NCBI GenBank assembly: GCA_017311185.1
Contig: JAESUZ010000756.1
Coordinates: 62,001 to 126,000, forward strand
Origin: Proteles cristata cristata
Taxonomy: Eukaryota; Chordata; Mammalia; Carnivora; Hyaenidae
DNA length: 64,000 nt
Direction of reading: 5' to 3'
Shown: piece by piece, positions 12,106 through 23,906 of the stretch
How the letters are laid out: each line of letters starts with the position of its first letter
How positions within the stretch are numbered: the stretch's first letter is position 1
Position numbers and translations under genes: made by a program
The notes under the pieces: generated by a model
Databases searched by the model: none
What the model was told of the DNA's origin: nothing
Seen by the model: the letters and a program-made list of their open reading frames with translations, nothing else

Positions 12106-12774
12106 GTGAGGACCGGGCCCAGGGGAATGTGATTCAAAGTCGATTCTTGACTCTTCGTTTGTCTCGTCCCCTAAGCCGCTGGTCGGGTGTCCACACGTCC
12201 CCGAGTTTGAAGTTGTTTACTGGGTTGCAACCCTTTTGGGCTTGGGTCGGAAGTCAAAGCATCATTGTGTGCGTTCTGACCTCATTCTCTTTGAACCCCT
12301 GTGCTTCCTTGACAGAATGCCCCGGCCCCTTTTTACCAAATTTGAGTTTATAGATTGCCTACTTGCAGAAGATCTTTAGCTCACCAGGGACAAATAAGGG
12401 ACTATCCCTGTTACGTGCTTGACAGCAGGGTCTTTCAGAAGGACCACCTGCGATAGTGTCGAGAGTTGCGTTCTAAAACTAGACTTTGGACTCAGAATCT
12501 GAGACCTAGAAATACGTGTTTTTAACAGGTTTCCCAAGTGAATAGTGTGCATTCGAATCTCGATGAGTCCTAAGTTTCTGCATTTCTGCGGACCCCCCCC
12601 CTCCCCCATGGACCACACTTTCGTAAGCTTGACTCTGGAGAGGATGTATTCAAGGAGAGAAAATACTACAGCTGAAGTGAGAACAGATAACTGAATGAAC
12701 ACCTAGGGAAAGCAAGGAGAACTTGTTGGGAAGGCCTTGCAATGATAAAGGTCCACGCTTAGAGGATATTAATA

Positions 12775-13005
12775 ATTGTTGTTATTATTGTTTTTTGACC
12801 ATACTTAGGCTTTGCTTAACTATTATGTATTAACTCACCCAATTCACATATGAAACTGTAAAGGAGGTACTGTGAGCCCCATGCCACACAAGAGAACACG
12901 AGACGCAGAGGTAAAATAACGGCTCTGGCTAAACAGCTTTTAAGGAATGGAAGTTGGATTGGACACTCCAAATCTCATGATTTTAATCCCTGTACTCTGT
13001 TAACC
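12775..13005 (-). mobile_element. MIR SINE fossil
   Basis: Minus-strand MIR-like: GAAACTGTAAAGGAGG, then an AGAGGTAAAATAACGGCTC part and CTGTACTCTGTTAACC at the end. Diverged. Confidence 0.5.
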
Positions 13006-13029
13006 AAGGAAGAAGAGAAGTTATGGGAG

Positions 13030-13856
13030 TGGCAAGTTGAAACATTTGGTAAGGGTCTGAAACACTAAAAAGGTTGATTTTTATCCTGTTAGCAGAAGGG
13101 AGCCAGCTGAACCTTTTAGATTGGGGAGTGAATGACAGAATGGCTTTCTTGCTTAGAAAGCTTGCTGTCTGGTAGTTTGGAAGTCAGCCTGAAATGAGAT
13201 CGAAGATGCCATGGAAAACAGAAGACTGATGTAACAGTCTAGGTGAGGCTTAAGGAGAGTCTGAATTAAGTGATTTAAGAGAAAAGGTAGATGCCCGGAG
13301 TGGGGGTGGAGCGGAATGATTAGTTAACTTTTTCTTATCCTAGGAAAAATACTTTGGGAGAAAAATGTTAGAAAATTGTTACTTGCAGAACACAACTCAG
13401 CTTAAAGATATACAATATCATTCAGCAACTCCTGAGTTTTTCTTTTATGTCAGGTACTACAAATTACCCAGAAAGTATGGAACTAGTTTTTAGGAGCTTG
13501 TAGCCTAGTGAAGAAGTAAAAATATATGTGGACAAGTGCTTGTTTTAATTTCTGCAATAAAGAGCAGAGTTATAAAGCGAAAGGTGGCATTTAAGTGGAT
13601 TCTGAAGAGAATGCAGGAGGTTGCCAGACTGTACACGAGAAGGGGACTGAAGGCAGAGGGGACCAGCAAGGAGAACAAAGTACCAAATTCAAAGATAAAA
13701 TGTAGCAGGAGCATAGAGTAGGTATGGGAGGTGACAATGTAACAGAAACGTGCAACCAGAAACACAGTTCAGTACCTGTGTACTGCATGACAAAGAAACT
13801 GAATTAGCACCTATAGACTGTGAGAAGTTAGCACATGTTTTTAAGAAGTGACATTT
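13030..13856. mobile_element. Old interspersed repeat, family not resolved
   Basis: It contains phrases typical of a widespread old mammalian repeat, such as GGTGGCATTTAAGTGGATTC, GAACAAAGTACC and a CAGGTACTACAAATTACCC head. It probably continues beyond the SINE at 13857-14057, to about 15060. Short open frames here are not genes. Confidence 0.4.
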
Positions 13857-14057
13857 AAAATATTTTTTCATGTTTTATTTTTGAGAGAGAGCATGAGTGG
13901 GGGAGGGGTAGAGAGAAAGGGAGACACAGGATCTGAGTAGGCTCCAGGCTCTGAGCTGTCAGCACAGAGCCTGATGTGGGACTCAAACCCACGAACTATG
14001 AGATTATGACCCGAGATGAAGTTAGACACTTATCCAACTGAGCTACCCAGGCACCCC
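13857..14057 (-). mobile_element. Carnivore SINE, minus
   Basis: A T-rich 3' tail and GAGAGAGAGC tract at the low end, CTACCCAGGCACCCC at the high end. Imperfect flanking repeat GAAGTGACATT/GAATTGACATC. Confidence 0.92.
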
Positions 14058-15109
14058 GAGAATTGACATCTTCTTAAAGAAAGATTAATGTTGCTGTGTC
14101 AGTGTTTGAGGATGAGCTGGAGTATTCCCCAGGGACCCTGATGGCTAAAAGGCCAGTGAAAAGGTTGATGAAACTGTGGGCCGCACTCACAAGACGTTCT
14201 AACAGTAGTCAGGATTTGGCGGCTTATGTCCTGAGAAGGGTGAAGATGAGAAAGAATTCTAACAAAAGTCTTAGGCTTCTGGCTTGAGAACATGAATGGT
14301 TCTGCTAACTAACATAAGAATATAAACATTGGAAAATTTTAGGAAAAAAGATGTTTTGTGCTGAATAGGCAGCCATTTTAAGTCGGGAGTACCTGTAAGG
14401 ACATTCTGTTAAAATTCAGATAAAGACAGTGGTCTAGAGAAAATACTACTGGCATAGGAGAAAAACTGAGCCTGAATAATCGTATGAGAACTCTTAGCAT
14501 ATACTTGACAAAGTAAAGCTTGGAAGCCGATGAGAATACTGAGGAAGAATTGGTAGAGACAGAACAAGACATTCACAAAGGCAGAAATACACAGTATTGG
14601 GGGAGCAGGCAGGAAGAAGCTATAAAAGATCGAGAAACAAAAGGCAGAGCTTTGGAACCTTGAACAAGATAAATGAAGCTGGAAACACCAATTAAAATGT
14701 CAAGTAAGGATTGTCAATACCAGACTTAGAAAGGGCTCACCTTTTCAGCTCACACTGAAAAAAGACTTTAGATCTGGCAATTTTATCATGGGTGATTTTA
14801 ATAAAAATGATGTCATTAACATCATGAAATCCAGTGTGACAACTAGAGAAGTAAATGAGAATTAACAAGAGAAATAATAAACCTTGCATTTAATCTCCAG
14901 GAGTTTGGGACAGAAAAGAGGGGGTGACAACAGGTGTTTGTTCACTTGAAGGGTTAAGAGAACAAGAACCTTTACAATGGGGAAAACACAAGCATATTGG
15001 TAGGCAGAGGAGAAGGCAGACAGGCATGTGATAGGTGCCCAGTAAACATGTTGATTAATAATAGTAAATGAGAAAGAACGCGTGTCTTTCCAGTGCCCTG
15101 CAACAACTC

Positions 15110-15420
15110 CTCATTCTAACTCTCCGGAGCTGTGCTGTCTGATAACAGTCGCCAGTGGCCACCCGTGGCTATTGAGCCCTGGTAATGTAGTTAGTGCAAA
15201 CTGAGATGTGCTGGAACATAACACATTTCAAACACCTAATATCAAAAATAATTTTTGATATTTTAAAGCACATGTTGAAATGATAATGTTTTGCACATAC
15301 TGGGTTAAATCAAATGTAGTATTACCTCAGGACTTTATTTCTCATCCCCTTCGCCTTAAAGAAGACTGCATTTCAGAACCGAAAGTCACCTTAGAGGTCA
15401 TCCTGCCTCACTCCTTCATT
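15110..15420. mobile_element. Old DNA-transposon-like fossil (same family as 56205-56495)
   Basis: GTGCTGTCTGATAACAGTCGCC, then CCCGTGGCTATTGAGCCCT and TGAAATGATAATGTTTTGC followed by TGGGTTAAATCAAA. It has the shape of the common old hAT-like fossil with phrases such as GTGGCTATTGAGC. I do not assign a family name. Confidence 0.45.
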
Positions 15421-15720
15421 GTTCTCGAGATAATGCAGACTCAGAAATTGGATATGTTGTCCTGAGAGAATTTTCGTGGTTAAACTTGGACTGAAATTCA
15501 TTTTTCCTTCTTCTAATTCAGCGCATCTGCCATTTCACCAAATTTTTTCCATGCAAAGTTCCTGCCAGAATAATTTCCTGCCTTTCCTACAACACTCTGC
15601 AGGGCTGCTTATCTTACTGCTGCTGTTGCCATTTTCTTTCCTTGAATTAATGCTTCTTTCCTTTTTCTGCCCATCTCAAAAACAAGTGCAAAACCAATCT
15701 TTCAGTGTGCTACCATTTTA

Positions 15721-15948
15721 TTTTTTTATTTTTTTTTTTAAATGTTTTATTTATTTCTAGGAGAGAGAGAGAGAGACAGCGTGAGCAGGGAGGGTCAGAG
15801 AGAGAGAGTCACAGACTGAAACAGGCTCCAGGCTCTGAGCTGGCAGTCAGCACAGAGCCCGACGCGGGGCTCGAACCCACGAACCGCGAGATCACGACCT
15901 CAGCGAAAGTCGTCAGACGCCCAACCGACTAAGCCACCCAGGCGCCCC
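15721..15948 (-). mobile_element. Young carnivore SINE (CTAG-tail subgroup), minus
   Basis: An 18-bp perfect target-site duplication flanks it, 15703-15720 and 15949-15966 (CAGTGTGCTACCATTTTA). The minus-strand tail reads TTATTTCTAGGAGAGAG. It carries the GGCAGTCAGCACAGAGCCC block of the young subgroup and ends CCACCCAGGCGCCCC. Confidence 0.97.
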
Positions 15949-16423
15949 CAGTGTGCTACCATTTTAATATTTAATCACAAAGTATTTTAGGTTGTAATTC
16001 TTTGTGAGTTTTCTTCCCTAGGAAAATATAAAGAAATTAAAATTATCTAAAACCCTGCCTTGAGAGTAGGTCATCCATATTATCTCCAGTTCCTAGTATA
16101 CCTGGTACTTGAATGAACAAACCTACAAACTGATACTGTGGAAGAGTCTTGGTCTTTCAACAAAGAAAACTATTTGTAATAGCTAAAACAATTTCCCTTC
16201 TCTCCTTTCTATAGGTTGTATGTTGTCCATAGGACAGAGAAATGAGAAGTTATATTTTGTAAGGTAAAAATGAAAACTCAGACGAAATATGAGTAATAAA
16301 GCGAGTTGGATGGGGAAGTACTTCATATAAACCTTTAAACATTAGGGAGGATCTAAATGTTTGGTGGATATTTTATATTAATGAAATATTTGCTAAAGAG
16401 ATACTAAATAACATTCTATTTTA

Positions 16424-16643
16424 CATACAATTTTTAAATGTTTGTTTGTTTTAGAGAGAGAGAGACAGACAGAGCATGAGCCGGGGAGGGGCACAGAGAG
16501 AGAGGGAGACACAGAATCTGAAGTAGGCTCTAGGCTCTGAGCTGTCAGCACAGAGCCTGACGTGGGGCTTGAACCCAAGAACTATGAGATCATGACTCGA
16601 GCCAAAGTCAGATGCTTAAGTGACTAAGCCACCCAGGCACCCC
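16424..16643 (-). mobile_element. Carnivore SINE, minus
   Basis: GAGAGAGAGACAGACAGAGC tract and CCACCCAGGCACCCC end. A short TCTATTTT flanks both sides. Confidence 0.93.
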
Positions 16644-17057
16644 TCTATTTTTTAATTCTGTTGTGGTTTAACTGATGGAAACTTCTATTCCCCTTCTGGT
16701 CTGACTACTCAGTGAATCCCTTGTTGTGTAGTCTAAGTTGAAAACTAAAATCGTATTTGCTAATATGGATATTTCATGGGGGTAGAATTATAGAATAGTT
16801 TATAGCTTCTTTATATTTTTCTGTAGATTCTTTTTAATCTTACTTATGCTTCTGTCATCAGGGAAAAAGTTTGTTGTTTTTTCTTTTAAGCTACATGCTA
16901 ATGAAAACAAATGCATACAGTGCTACTTTTAATTAATGGCAGTTATTAAAAGGACAAGAAAGACATTTTCCCCTTTGGCTACAATAATAAAATGAAGACC
17001 TTGAATGCTGTTTAATATTAATTAAGGAAAACTTAACCTACTGCCTTATTTCCATAG

Positions 17058-17137
17058 ATGAAAATGAAGACTTAAGGAAACTTGCAGAGAATGAAATAAC
17101 TTCATGTCAAAAACAAATAACTCAGTTGAAGCATCAG
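17058..17137 (+). CDS. MTRF1L: MTRF1L coding exon 2
   Basis: The exon completes the Asp codon and encodes [13 protein letters not shown] through KHQ: part of the long helical N-terminal domain. 80 nt; 1 + 80 nt make 27 codons. Acceptor TCCATAG and donor CAG/GTATGG. Confidence 0.95.
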
Positions 17138-17449
17138 GTATGGTATCTGCAAAGAATAAAGCATTTGTGCTATTACTTCTAGTGAATTTTATTGTAAGTT
17201 GATAAAAACAACTCAAGAACTAACTAGCTTGTTAGTATTTAGAATTATAAACTTTTCTAAAGTAGGAAAAAGCATACTCCATGTGGTGCTATTTTTATCA
17301 TGGTAAAAGGATCAGAGAGTTGTGGAAAGGCAACTGCCTTGTTGATAGGAATTTTCTGGAAAGCAGTGAGATAAATATCAGTTATTATATTTTCCCCTCT
17401 TTTGGTTTTTTTAAAAGAGGTGAGGGATAGACGGTGAGTAGAAACGGTT

Positions 17450-17570
17450 ACAGGGCAGTGGTAGATTGTGAGCTCCCTGGCAGCAGAAATATTTTATCTT
17501 TGTGTCTCTGGAGCTGTGAGAGTGTCCGACATAACGTGGGCCCTAGGACTTTTAGAACGGAATTGTACTG
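17450..17570 (+). mobile_element. L2 3'-end-like fragment
   Basis: GTGAGCTCCCTGGCAGCAG and TTTATCTTTGTGTCTCTGG resemble the L2 3' end phrase GTGAGCTCC...TTTGTC...TATC. Short and diverged. Confidence 0.45.
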
Positions 17571-17628
17571 CTCTGGTTTTACATCTGGAGAATATATAGG
17601 CATTAGATGAAGAGTAATCATTACTTTA

Positions 17629-17851
17629 TTATTTTTTTTTTTAATTTTTTTTTATTTATTTCTCGGAGAGAGAGAGACAGCGTGAACAGGGGAGGGTCAG
17701 AGAGAGAGGGAGATGCAGACTCTGGAATAGGCTCCAGGCTCTGAGCTGGCAGTCAGCACAGAGCCCGACGCGGGGCTCGAACCCACGAACCGCGAGATCA
17801 TGACCTAAGCGAAAGTCGGACGCTTAACCGACTAAGCCACCCAGGCGCCCC
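17629..17851 (-). mobile_element. Young carnivore SINE, minus
   Basis: An 18-bp perfect target-site duplication AGAGTAATCATTACTTTA flanks it, 17611-17628 and 17852-17869. Internal GGCAGTCAGCACAGAGCCC as in the other young copies. Its tail reads TTCTCGGAGAG where others have TTCTAGGAGAG. Confidence 0.97.
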
Positions 17852-18319
17852 AGAGTAATCATTACTTTAAATTAGACCCACTCTGCTATAGATTGTGTAA
17901 AGCAGAGCTTAAAGATTTATAGTAGTTATCTCTGAGGGTGTAAGTAAAAGAACATCCTGTGGTGAGGAAGGAGCCCAGGAAAAGGGAGTGCTTAACTTAA
18001 AGACTCCATCTCTTCTCTAGTCAGAAGTGGAACACGTCAAAAGTTATGTCCTTACCGCCCATTCCAGAGGGCAAGTTCCACTGTGAAGTGAAGTCTCCTG
18101 TAACTTGCCTTCTTCCCATTTTCTGATATTGTTGTGAAATAGAAAGACACAGGTATTAAAGGTTTCTGTTCATTGATTAGTAGTTAACAAGCACATAAAT
18201 TCAATCATTTACTCAAGATTTGAATGATCATGTTGTACTGGCAGAGGCTAGAGAGATGGAAAAGTAGTAACAACTATCGCTCCCAAACAGCATAAAGTGT
18301 GATACTTCAAAGTGCAGGC

Positions 18320-18540
18320 CGATCTGGGTTCAAACTCTAGTTCTTCCCCTTTCTAGTTGTATGTTCTTAGGCAATTAGATTGTTCAACTACACTAAGCTC
18401 AGTTAAACTTAGTTTCTACATTTTAATTAGAGCTGTAATACTATCTTCCCAAGATTGATTTAAGAATTAAAGTATATAAAGTGCTTAACAGAGTGCTTAT
18501 CATATCCTAAGGGACCAGTAAATGTTGGTAGCTTTTCTTA
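18320..18540 (+). mobile_element. MIR SINE fossil
   Basis: TCTGGGTTCAAACTC, then TCTTAGGCAATTAG and GTGCTTAACAGAGTGC: a MIR core and 3' end. Confidence 0.7.
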
Positions 18541-18620
18541 TTTAATTCACCTAACCAAAGAAACTTTTATTCTGTATCCTCTTAATTAGTACATACTGAA
18601 GTGTGAAAGGTATATTGTAA

Positions 18621-18800
18621 CAGAAAGAGGACTGATCTGGGCACCGAGATTCCTGAGTTCTCATGCCTGCTCTGTCAGTAGCTAACCTTTTTCCCTTTAG
18701 CAAGTCATTTAGTCTCTAGCAGCCTCATTTTCCTTTACATGTAAAAGGACCAGATCATACATCATCTCTAAGGGCCTTTTCAGTTCCAAAATTACAGATT
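18621..18800 (+). mobile_element. MIR-like SINE fossil
   Basis: TGCCTGCTCTGTCAGTAGC, then TTTAGCAAGTCATTTAGTC and AGCAGCCTCATTTTCC resemble a MIR family member. The minus-strand frame at 18972-18709 spans it and is not a gene. Confidence 0.55.
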
Positions 18801-19261
18801 TCTCTCCCAAATTAAAGAAGCTTAAAAAATATAAACACACAATTTGAGTTTGCTTTTTTCTTTCCTGCCATACTAGAATATCGAATTCAAAGGGGTAAGA
18901 GTTAGAATCTTCTTTTGCATTCTCCACACAATATAGTGTCCTACTCACAACAAGCTCTGAGTTATTAACCAATTAGAGAACTGACATAAAGTTTTACAGG
19001 AACACCAAAAAGAAACAAAATAGACCCATAAATTTATAATATAGCATTTATAATATAGTTGTAACATTAATATTTTTAGAAGTTATGCATTACTGTATAT
19101 GGTTCTAATTGGCAAGATGGTTGAAGGGTAATCAGCAATATTGTTTGCTTAGAGAAACTTAAATTAACTATTTGAAATCCTGCATCTAATCATTTAGTGG
19201 GCTTTTTTTAAGTTTTAAATAATTCCTAATTATAGGAGGGGTGATATTTTTGTATTTACAG

Positions 19262-19445
19262 ATTATCTTACTTTTGGTTCCCTCAGAAGAAACAGATGAA
19301 AATGATTTGATCCTGGAGGTAACTGCAGGAGTTGGGGGTCAGGAGGCAATGTTGTTTACATCAGAGATGTTCGATATGTATCAGCAATATGCTGCATTTA
19401 AAAGATGGCATTTTGAAACCCTGGAATATTTTCCAAGTGAAATAG
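19262..19445 (+). CDS. MTRF1L: MTRF1L coding exon 3
   Basis: It encodes [20 protein letters not shown], then [15 protein letters not shown] and [13 protein letters not shown], ending in a split Gly codon. The conserved AGVGGQEA is the release-factor core domain and is separate from the catalytic GGQ of exon 5. Acceptor ATTTACAG and donor ATAG/GTAAGT. 184 nt. Confidence 0.96.
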
Positions 19446-19938
19446 GTAAGTACACTGTTTAATTTGTTTTGGGGAAAGAACAGGTTTGCTTTATCCACAT
19501 GTGTCCTAGAATGACATGCGGAGAGACCATGACTAAGCTTTAGAATTTATCGGTAAGGAAGCTTACCTGATTTTATGTTCATCATTCACCTAATAATTTT
19601 GAATGCAAATATACCTGTTTTGAGGAGGCCTATAAAATATTAGTTATTCATTCACTACTCACCATTGAATGATTAATGGTCTTTTAAAAGTGGTCTTTTA
19701 GACATGTTATTGAATCAAGTCACTAATATCATAAATGCTTTATGTTTAGTAATTATTAGCAATAAAGGTGTTAAGTATTAAAACACTACGTATCATAGAC
19801 TTGCTAAAGTATTTCAATGTTTTTACATTCTGTATGCTTACATTGTTTTGTAGCTCTTTTAAGTTTATTTCAAGATGGTGGAAGTGATGATCAATTGTTT
19901 ATAAGTGCCAAGAATAATGTTTTCTCAATATTTTCAAG

Positions 19939-20102
19939 GTGGCCTTAGACACGCATCTGCCAGCATTGGGGGTTCAGGAGCCTATAAGCACATGAAATTT
20001 GAAGGAGGTGTGCACAGAGTACAAAGAGTGCCAAAAACAGAGAAGCAGGGTCGCATCCATACCAGCACCATGACTGTGGCAATCTTACCCCAACCAACTG
20101 AA
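19939..20102 (+). CDS. MTRF1L: MTRF1L coding exon 4 (codon-recognition motif)
   Basis: It completes Gly and encodes [20 protein letters not shown], then [18 protein letters not shown] and [16 protein letters not shown]206-K207-T208 (codons at 20031-20039) is the tripeptide anticodon position of an RF1-type factor. Human has a Glu where this has Gly in GGSGAY. Acceptor TTTTCAAG and donor GAA/GTAAGG; 164 nt. Confidence 0.96.
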
Positions 20103-20369
20103 GTAAGGCATCAGTCTCTTCTCCTTGGACTCCTGGGCCCAGCACAGTGCCTTGTCCCCAGAGTCACAACTCACTTCACTGAACTGAATATCTCCTTTTA
20201 TCATTTGGCCTTTATCATGTATTTTGAGGGCTTTTTGAGAATCTCTTATCTTAGTCCAAAAAAATGTGATTTTACAATAGATGGTAGCAGTTAAAGATGT
20301 ATAAATGATCTAATGTTGCACTATTTATTTTTGTCCACCAACTAAGTTTAGTTATCTTAAGACCGTCTT

Positions 20370-20572
20370 GGGCTGCCTGGCTCGCTCAGTCAGTTGGGCA
20401 TCTGACTTTGGCTCAGGTCATCATCTGACGGTTCGTTGGTTTGAGCCCCACATCAGGCTCTATGCTGACAGCTAGCTCAGAGCCTGGAGCCTGCTTCAGA
20501 TTGTGTCTCCCTCTCTCTCTGTTCCTCCCCCATTCATGCTCTGTCTCAAAAATAAATGTTAAAAAATTTAAA
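20370..20572 (+). mobile_element. Carnivore SINE, plus
   Basis: GGCTGCCTGGCTCGCTCAG head; GACAGCTAGCTCAGAGCC internal variant; AAAAATAAATG tail. Confidence 0.93.
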
Positions 20573-20763
20573 ACTTTAGAAAAAAAGAGCATCTCAGTAA
20601 GAGAAACAATATTACCCTACTTTAAGTAGGATTTAATACTAATTACCCTTCACAATGATTTTTGCTTTGACTTTCCCAAAATTTAATAGTAAGAATCCTA
20701 TTTTAACAAAGGTTAACAGAATTGCTACTTCATAACCCAGTCACATTAAAATGCAAATATATT

Positions 20764-20953
20764 GGGTGCCTGAGTGGTGCAGTAAGCATCCAACTCTGGG
20801 TTTCGGCTCAGATCATGATCTCATGGTTCGTGGGTTCGAGCCCTGCATCGGGCTCTGCGCTAACAGTGCAGAGCCTGCTCGGGATTCTCTCTCCTTTTTT
20901 CTCTGCCCCTCCTCTCTGCTCTCTCTCAAAATAAATACACAAACTTTAAAAAG
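20764..20953 (+). mobile_element. Carnivore SINE, plus
   Basis: GGGTGCCTGAGTGG head. 12 of 13 flanking bases repeat (ATGCAAATATATT at 20751-20763, ATGGAAATATATT at 20954-20966). Confidence 0.94.
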
Positions 20954-21099
20954 ATGGAAATATATTGTTACAGTGCTCATAATGAGTATACTTTATTCTC
21001 ACAAGCAAATTCTCAGTCTATATGATATTTGTAAAATAAATTAGTTGTTTTGCTTACATCCCTTCTGCTGAAAGTGATAGGAAATTTCTGACTTGTTTT

Positions 21100-21865
21100 T
21101 TAGGATGAAGTATGATTTGATAAAGTTTAATTGAGGGTTTCTTTTAACTTTGGGGAAAGGTGCTAGTTGACTCTCTAATGAGTTCCTTTCTTTAGATCTA
21201 ATATTTGTGTGAAGCCTAGATGAGACACAGAACAGTTAAGGAAGAGTCTGATACTAGTTGCTTTGGTTTAAGCATCTTGGAGACAGAAATAGTAGCTCAG
21301 GAAAAGATGGACTGAAGTCCCTATGTGATGCTCCTAGCAGCCATACAGGGGAGCACACGGGGAGACCCAGGGCCTGTGAATGGCAGGAAGCCTGCTATCA
21401 GGGTGTGGACGTGCTGCAGAGAGGTCCATAGTAGTTCATGAAGCAGAATTCTTTCAGCCTGGTGCTTCTGCTGGTGACTTCCAGGACAGAGCATTATGCT
21501 GATGCCAGATCCCAGCTATGTAGGACTGTCTGGCTTTTTTGCCTTGTGCTGTTTCCATCTGCCTGTCCTCTACCTCCAAATACGTTGAAGTCCCCCTTTA
21601 TTTAAAATTAAACAAAATAAGCTTTCTCATAATTCTTAAGCTAGCATTGGGTTTTTTCCCTGTGTTAGTCTTTTTAAATTCAGAAATAACCCACAAAAGC
21701 TCACTTTAGTTCCTATATTCACATTTCTAGTGTTAGCTAAGTTCTTTTGTTCATATATTAAGGAAAAGGGTAATTAACAGAGAAGTCCAGTTTTTGAGGA
21801 TTAGGGAGGGTTTTTGTTTTGTATTATATTTTGATCTGCTGCTTTTCCAAAAAAAATAACTTTTT
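21100..21865. other. MTRF1L intron 4, no identified element
   Basis: The stretch is moderately GC-rich around 21300-21560. No SINE, exon or named repeat was recognised in it. Confidence 0.4.
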
Positions 21866-21881
21866 AAAAAAGCATCCTTCC

Positions 21882-22107
21882 GGGGCGCCTGGGTGGCTCA
21901 GTCGGTTGAGCGTCTGACTTCGGCTCAGGTCATGATCTCACGGTTCGTGGGTTCAAGCCCCACGTCAGGCTCTGTGCTGACAGCTAGCTCAGAGGCTGGA
22001 GCCTGTCTTCAGATTCTGTGTCTCCTTCTCTCTCTGCCCCTCCCCTGTTCTCGCTGTCTCTCTGTCTCTCTCTCTCAGAAATAAATAAAAATAAATAAAA
22101 CATTTTA
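21882..22107 (+). mobile_element. Carnivore SINE, plus (well preserved)
   Basis: GGGGCGCCTGGGTGGCTCAG head; GACAGCTAGCTCAGAGG internal duplication variant; AAATAAATAAAA tail. Flanked by AAAAAAGCATCCTTCC (21866-21881 and 22108-22123). Confidence 0.96.
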
Positions 22108-22266
22108 AAAAAAGCATCCTTCCAACTTTTCTATTCTTAAAATTAAAACTTCTCAATCTTATAATTCTGTGACATGTAATTATATTTATAAATGGATAGT
22201 TCTTGCCTTTGGACAGTTCACATACATGTGATATTTTTAAATCCCAACTTTGTCTCTTCTGTATAG

Positions 22267-22384
22267 GTCAATCTGGTGATTAACCCCAAAGATTTGAGAA
22301 TCGATACTAAACGAGCCAGTGGAGCTGGAGGACAGCATGTAAATACCACAGACAGTGCTGTCCGGATAGTTCATCTTCCAACAG
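22267..22384 (+). CDS. MTRF1L: MTRF1L coding exon 5 (catalytic GGQ)
   Basis: It encodes [20 protein letters not shown], then [19 protein letters not shown] and a split Gly. The GGQ codons are 22327-22335, residues 250-252. In all class-I release factors this tripeptide reaches the peptidyl-transferase centre. Human has Ile where this exon begins with Val. Acceptor GTATAG, donor ACAG/GTATGC. 118 nt. Confidence 0.97.
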
Positions 22385-22649
22385 GTATGCCCTTATTTCT
22401 TCAACATAAAACTTTGAAGAAAGAAATCAAATTCTGAATAACCTGACTAATTTTCCACTATAATAGAAATACTTTCTTTAGATTAGAATCCTTAGATGAA
22501 ACTGCAGGATAATTGCAAAAGCCAGGGAGACAGAGGGATCAAAGCCCAGAGAATTTCCGTACTGGTGATGATGAAAAGGTGTGGACAGTCTTGCAGGTAG
22601 CTTCTTCAACTTTATACTTGGTAAACATCATTATTAAAAGAAAATCCAA

Positions 22650-22722
22650 GGTGTCTGGCTGGCTCAATCAGCGCACACGACTCTTGATTTCAGGGTTGTG
22701 TTTTCAAGCCCCATGTTGTTAA
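22650..22722 (+). mobile_element. Carnivore SINE, 5' fragment
   Basis: GTGTCTGGCTGGCTCAATC head and CTCTTGATTTCAGGG body (CTCTTGATT older type). The 3' half is missing. Confidence 0.8.
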
Positions 22723-22759
22723 ATACTTTTGTATTTAACACACCATGTTAAATAGGTGT

Positions 22760-23741
22760 GGTGCCTATGTTTAAATTTTTATTTTTAAAATTTAAAAATA
22801 ACTAAAATCCTCAGAATGAAAAATGAAGTCATTATCATGAGTTCTTCTTTACCAGAAAATGCTCAAAATCACTAGTTCCTAGCTTTCTTGAAGTGAGGAG
22901 GACATGGACTTCTTTGAGAAATGAAAGCTTGGACTTGCCTTCTCTGAAACGCGCTCACATGCAGAGTTCTGCCCATAACTTCCAGGGCGGCTTCTCCATT
23001 GAGTCCATCCTCAGACCTCCAGCAGTTCTGTAGATAGGCAGCGGAGCTATCTCTAAATATTTCTTAAGTTTTCAATATACTATTAGGTGGAACTGAATGC
23101 ACTGTACAGTTATTACTGCAGTTGATTTACCTATGATAAAGAGCAGATGGATAGCAAGCTTCAGTTATCTAGGAAGAATACAAGAATCGTTTAACCGTGA
23201 CTGATCTCAAATAGGCATAATTCGTATGGATCAGTAATGTTTAACAGGGTGATGGATTGATAGGTTTCTGTTTTTTAAAATTTGAGGAAGGCCTTAAGTT
23301 AAACTTTAAGATGATGTCTTATGTAATACATATTATGTAAAGAGGAATAGGGAAAAAATGGATGAAAATCCTTACAAAAGTATTAATAGCGCCTATCTCA
23401 GGTAGTCGGACCAACTTTTTTATTTTTGTTTCTGTTATGAGAAATTATTACTTTAAAAAAATTATGGTGGCTAGCTAAGGGTATGGGAAAACAATCCTTA
23501 TTAAATGAGTAATGCTTTTTGTTTAGTATGTATGCCTTCAATATGAATTTGCACTGTAGCTCAAGCTTCAATTTTCAGTTTTCTGAGAACTCTTAGTTAT
23601 GTTTCGTTCAGTCTTCCTTTTTTATTAGAGTTCTATTTTTTCTCCACATAAAGGAAGAAGAAAAAGAAGGAAAAAGTATTCCTTGATAAAATGAAGAAGA
23701 TTTTTCTATTAAAACTTTTTAATTCTCATAACACTATTCAG
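22760..23741. other. MTRF1L intron 5, no repeat recognised
   Basis: Intronic, AT-rich, with a short A/G-rich stretch near 23650. I see no element or additional exon. Confidence 0.4.
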
Positions 23742-23878
23742 GTGTTGTGTCTGAATGCCAACAAGAAAGATCTCAACTGAAAAATAGAGACATGGCTATG
23801 AAGAAGCTACGTGCAAAACTGTACAGCATGCATCTAGAAGAAGAAACAAATAAAAGATACAGTGCTAGAAAGATTCAG
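23742..23878 (+). CDS. MTRF1L: MTRF1L coding exon 6
   Basis: It encodes [20 protein letters not shown], then [19 protein letters not shown] and YSARKIQ. It follows the GGQ domain and includes the conserved SECQQERSQ. Donor CAG/GTAAAACTG is weaker than the +5 G consensus, and a SINE lies 28 bp inside the intron. 137 nt. Confidence 0.96.
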
Positions 23879-23906
23879 GTAAAACTGAATTTAAAACATG
23901 CTCTGA

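Larger units (their letters stand above)
11540..12115 (+). promoter_or_regulatory. MTRF1L: MTRF1L CpG-island promoter and 5' region
   Basis: CpG-dense sequence surrounds the MTRF1L start. It has the TATA-less look of a housekeeping promoter. It holds GTCGCGAGATT (Kaiso/TCTCGCGAGA-like) at 11782-11792 and an ETS-type ACTTCCGG at 11804-11811, 36 bp before the ATG. ETS/GABP sites are common at nuclear genes for mitochondrial proteins. The transcription start is not determined. Confidence 0.7.
12106..17057 (+). other. MTRF1L: MTRF1L intron 1
   Basis: This is the largest intron at 4952 bp. It holds MIR fragments, an old unidentified repeat block (about 13030-15060), a DNA-transposon fossil near 15.1-15.4 kb and three minus-strand SINEs. 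A run of C near 12593-12608 is notable. No coding exon is seen. Confidence 0.85.

Noticed and set aside
14096..14293. Plus and minus frames around 14.1-14.3 kb as a small gene
   Set aside because: They lie in old repeat sequence within MTRF1L intron 1.
15705..15932. Frames such as SRRERERQREQGGSERES in several places
   Set aside because: They are SINEs read through (GAGA tract and tRNA-like body).
21900..21960. tRNA-like B box (GGTTCGTGGGTTC) suggesting a tRNA gene
   Set aside because: It belongs to the SINE, which derives from a tRNA; the fold and 3' end of a real tRNA are absent.
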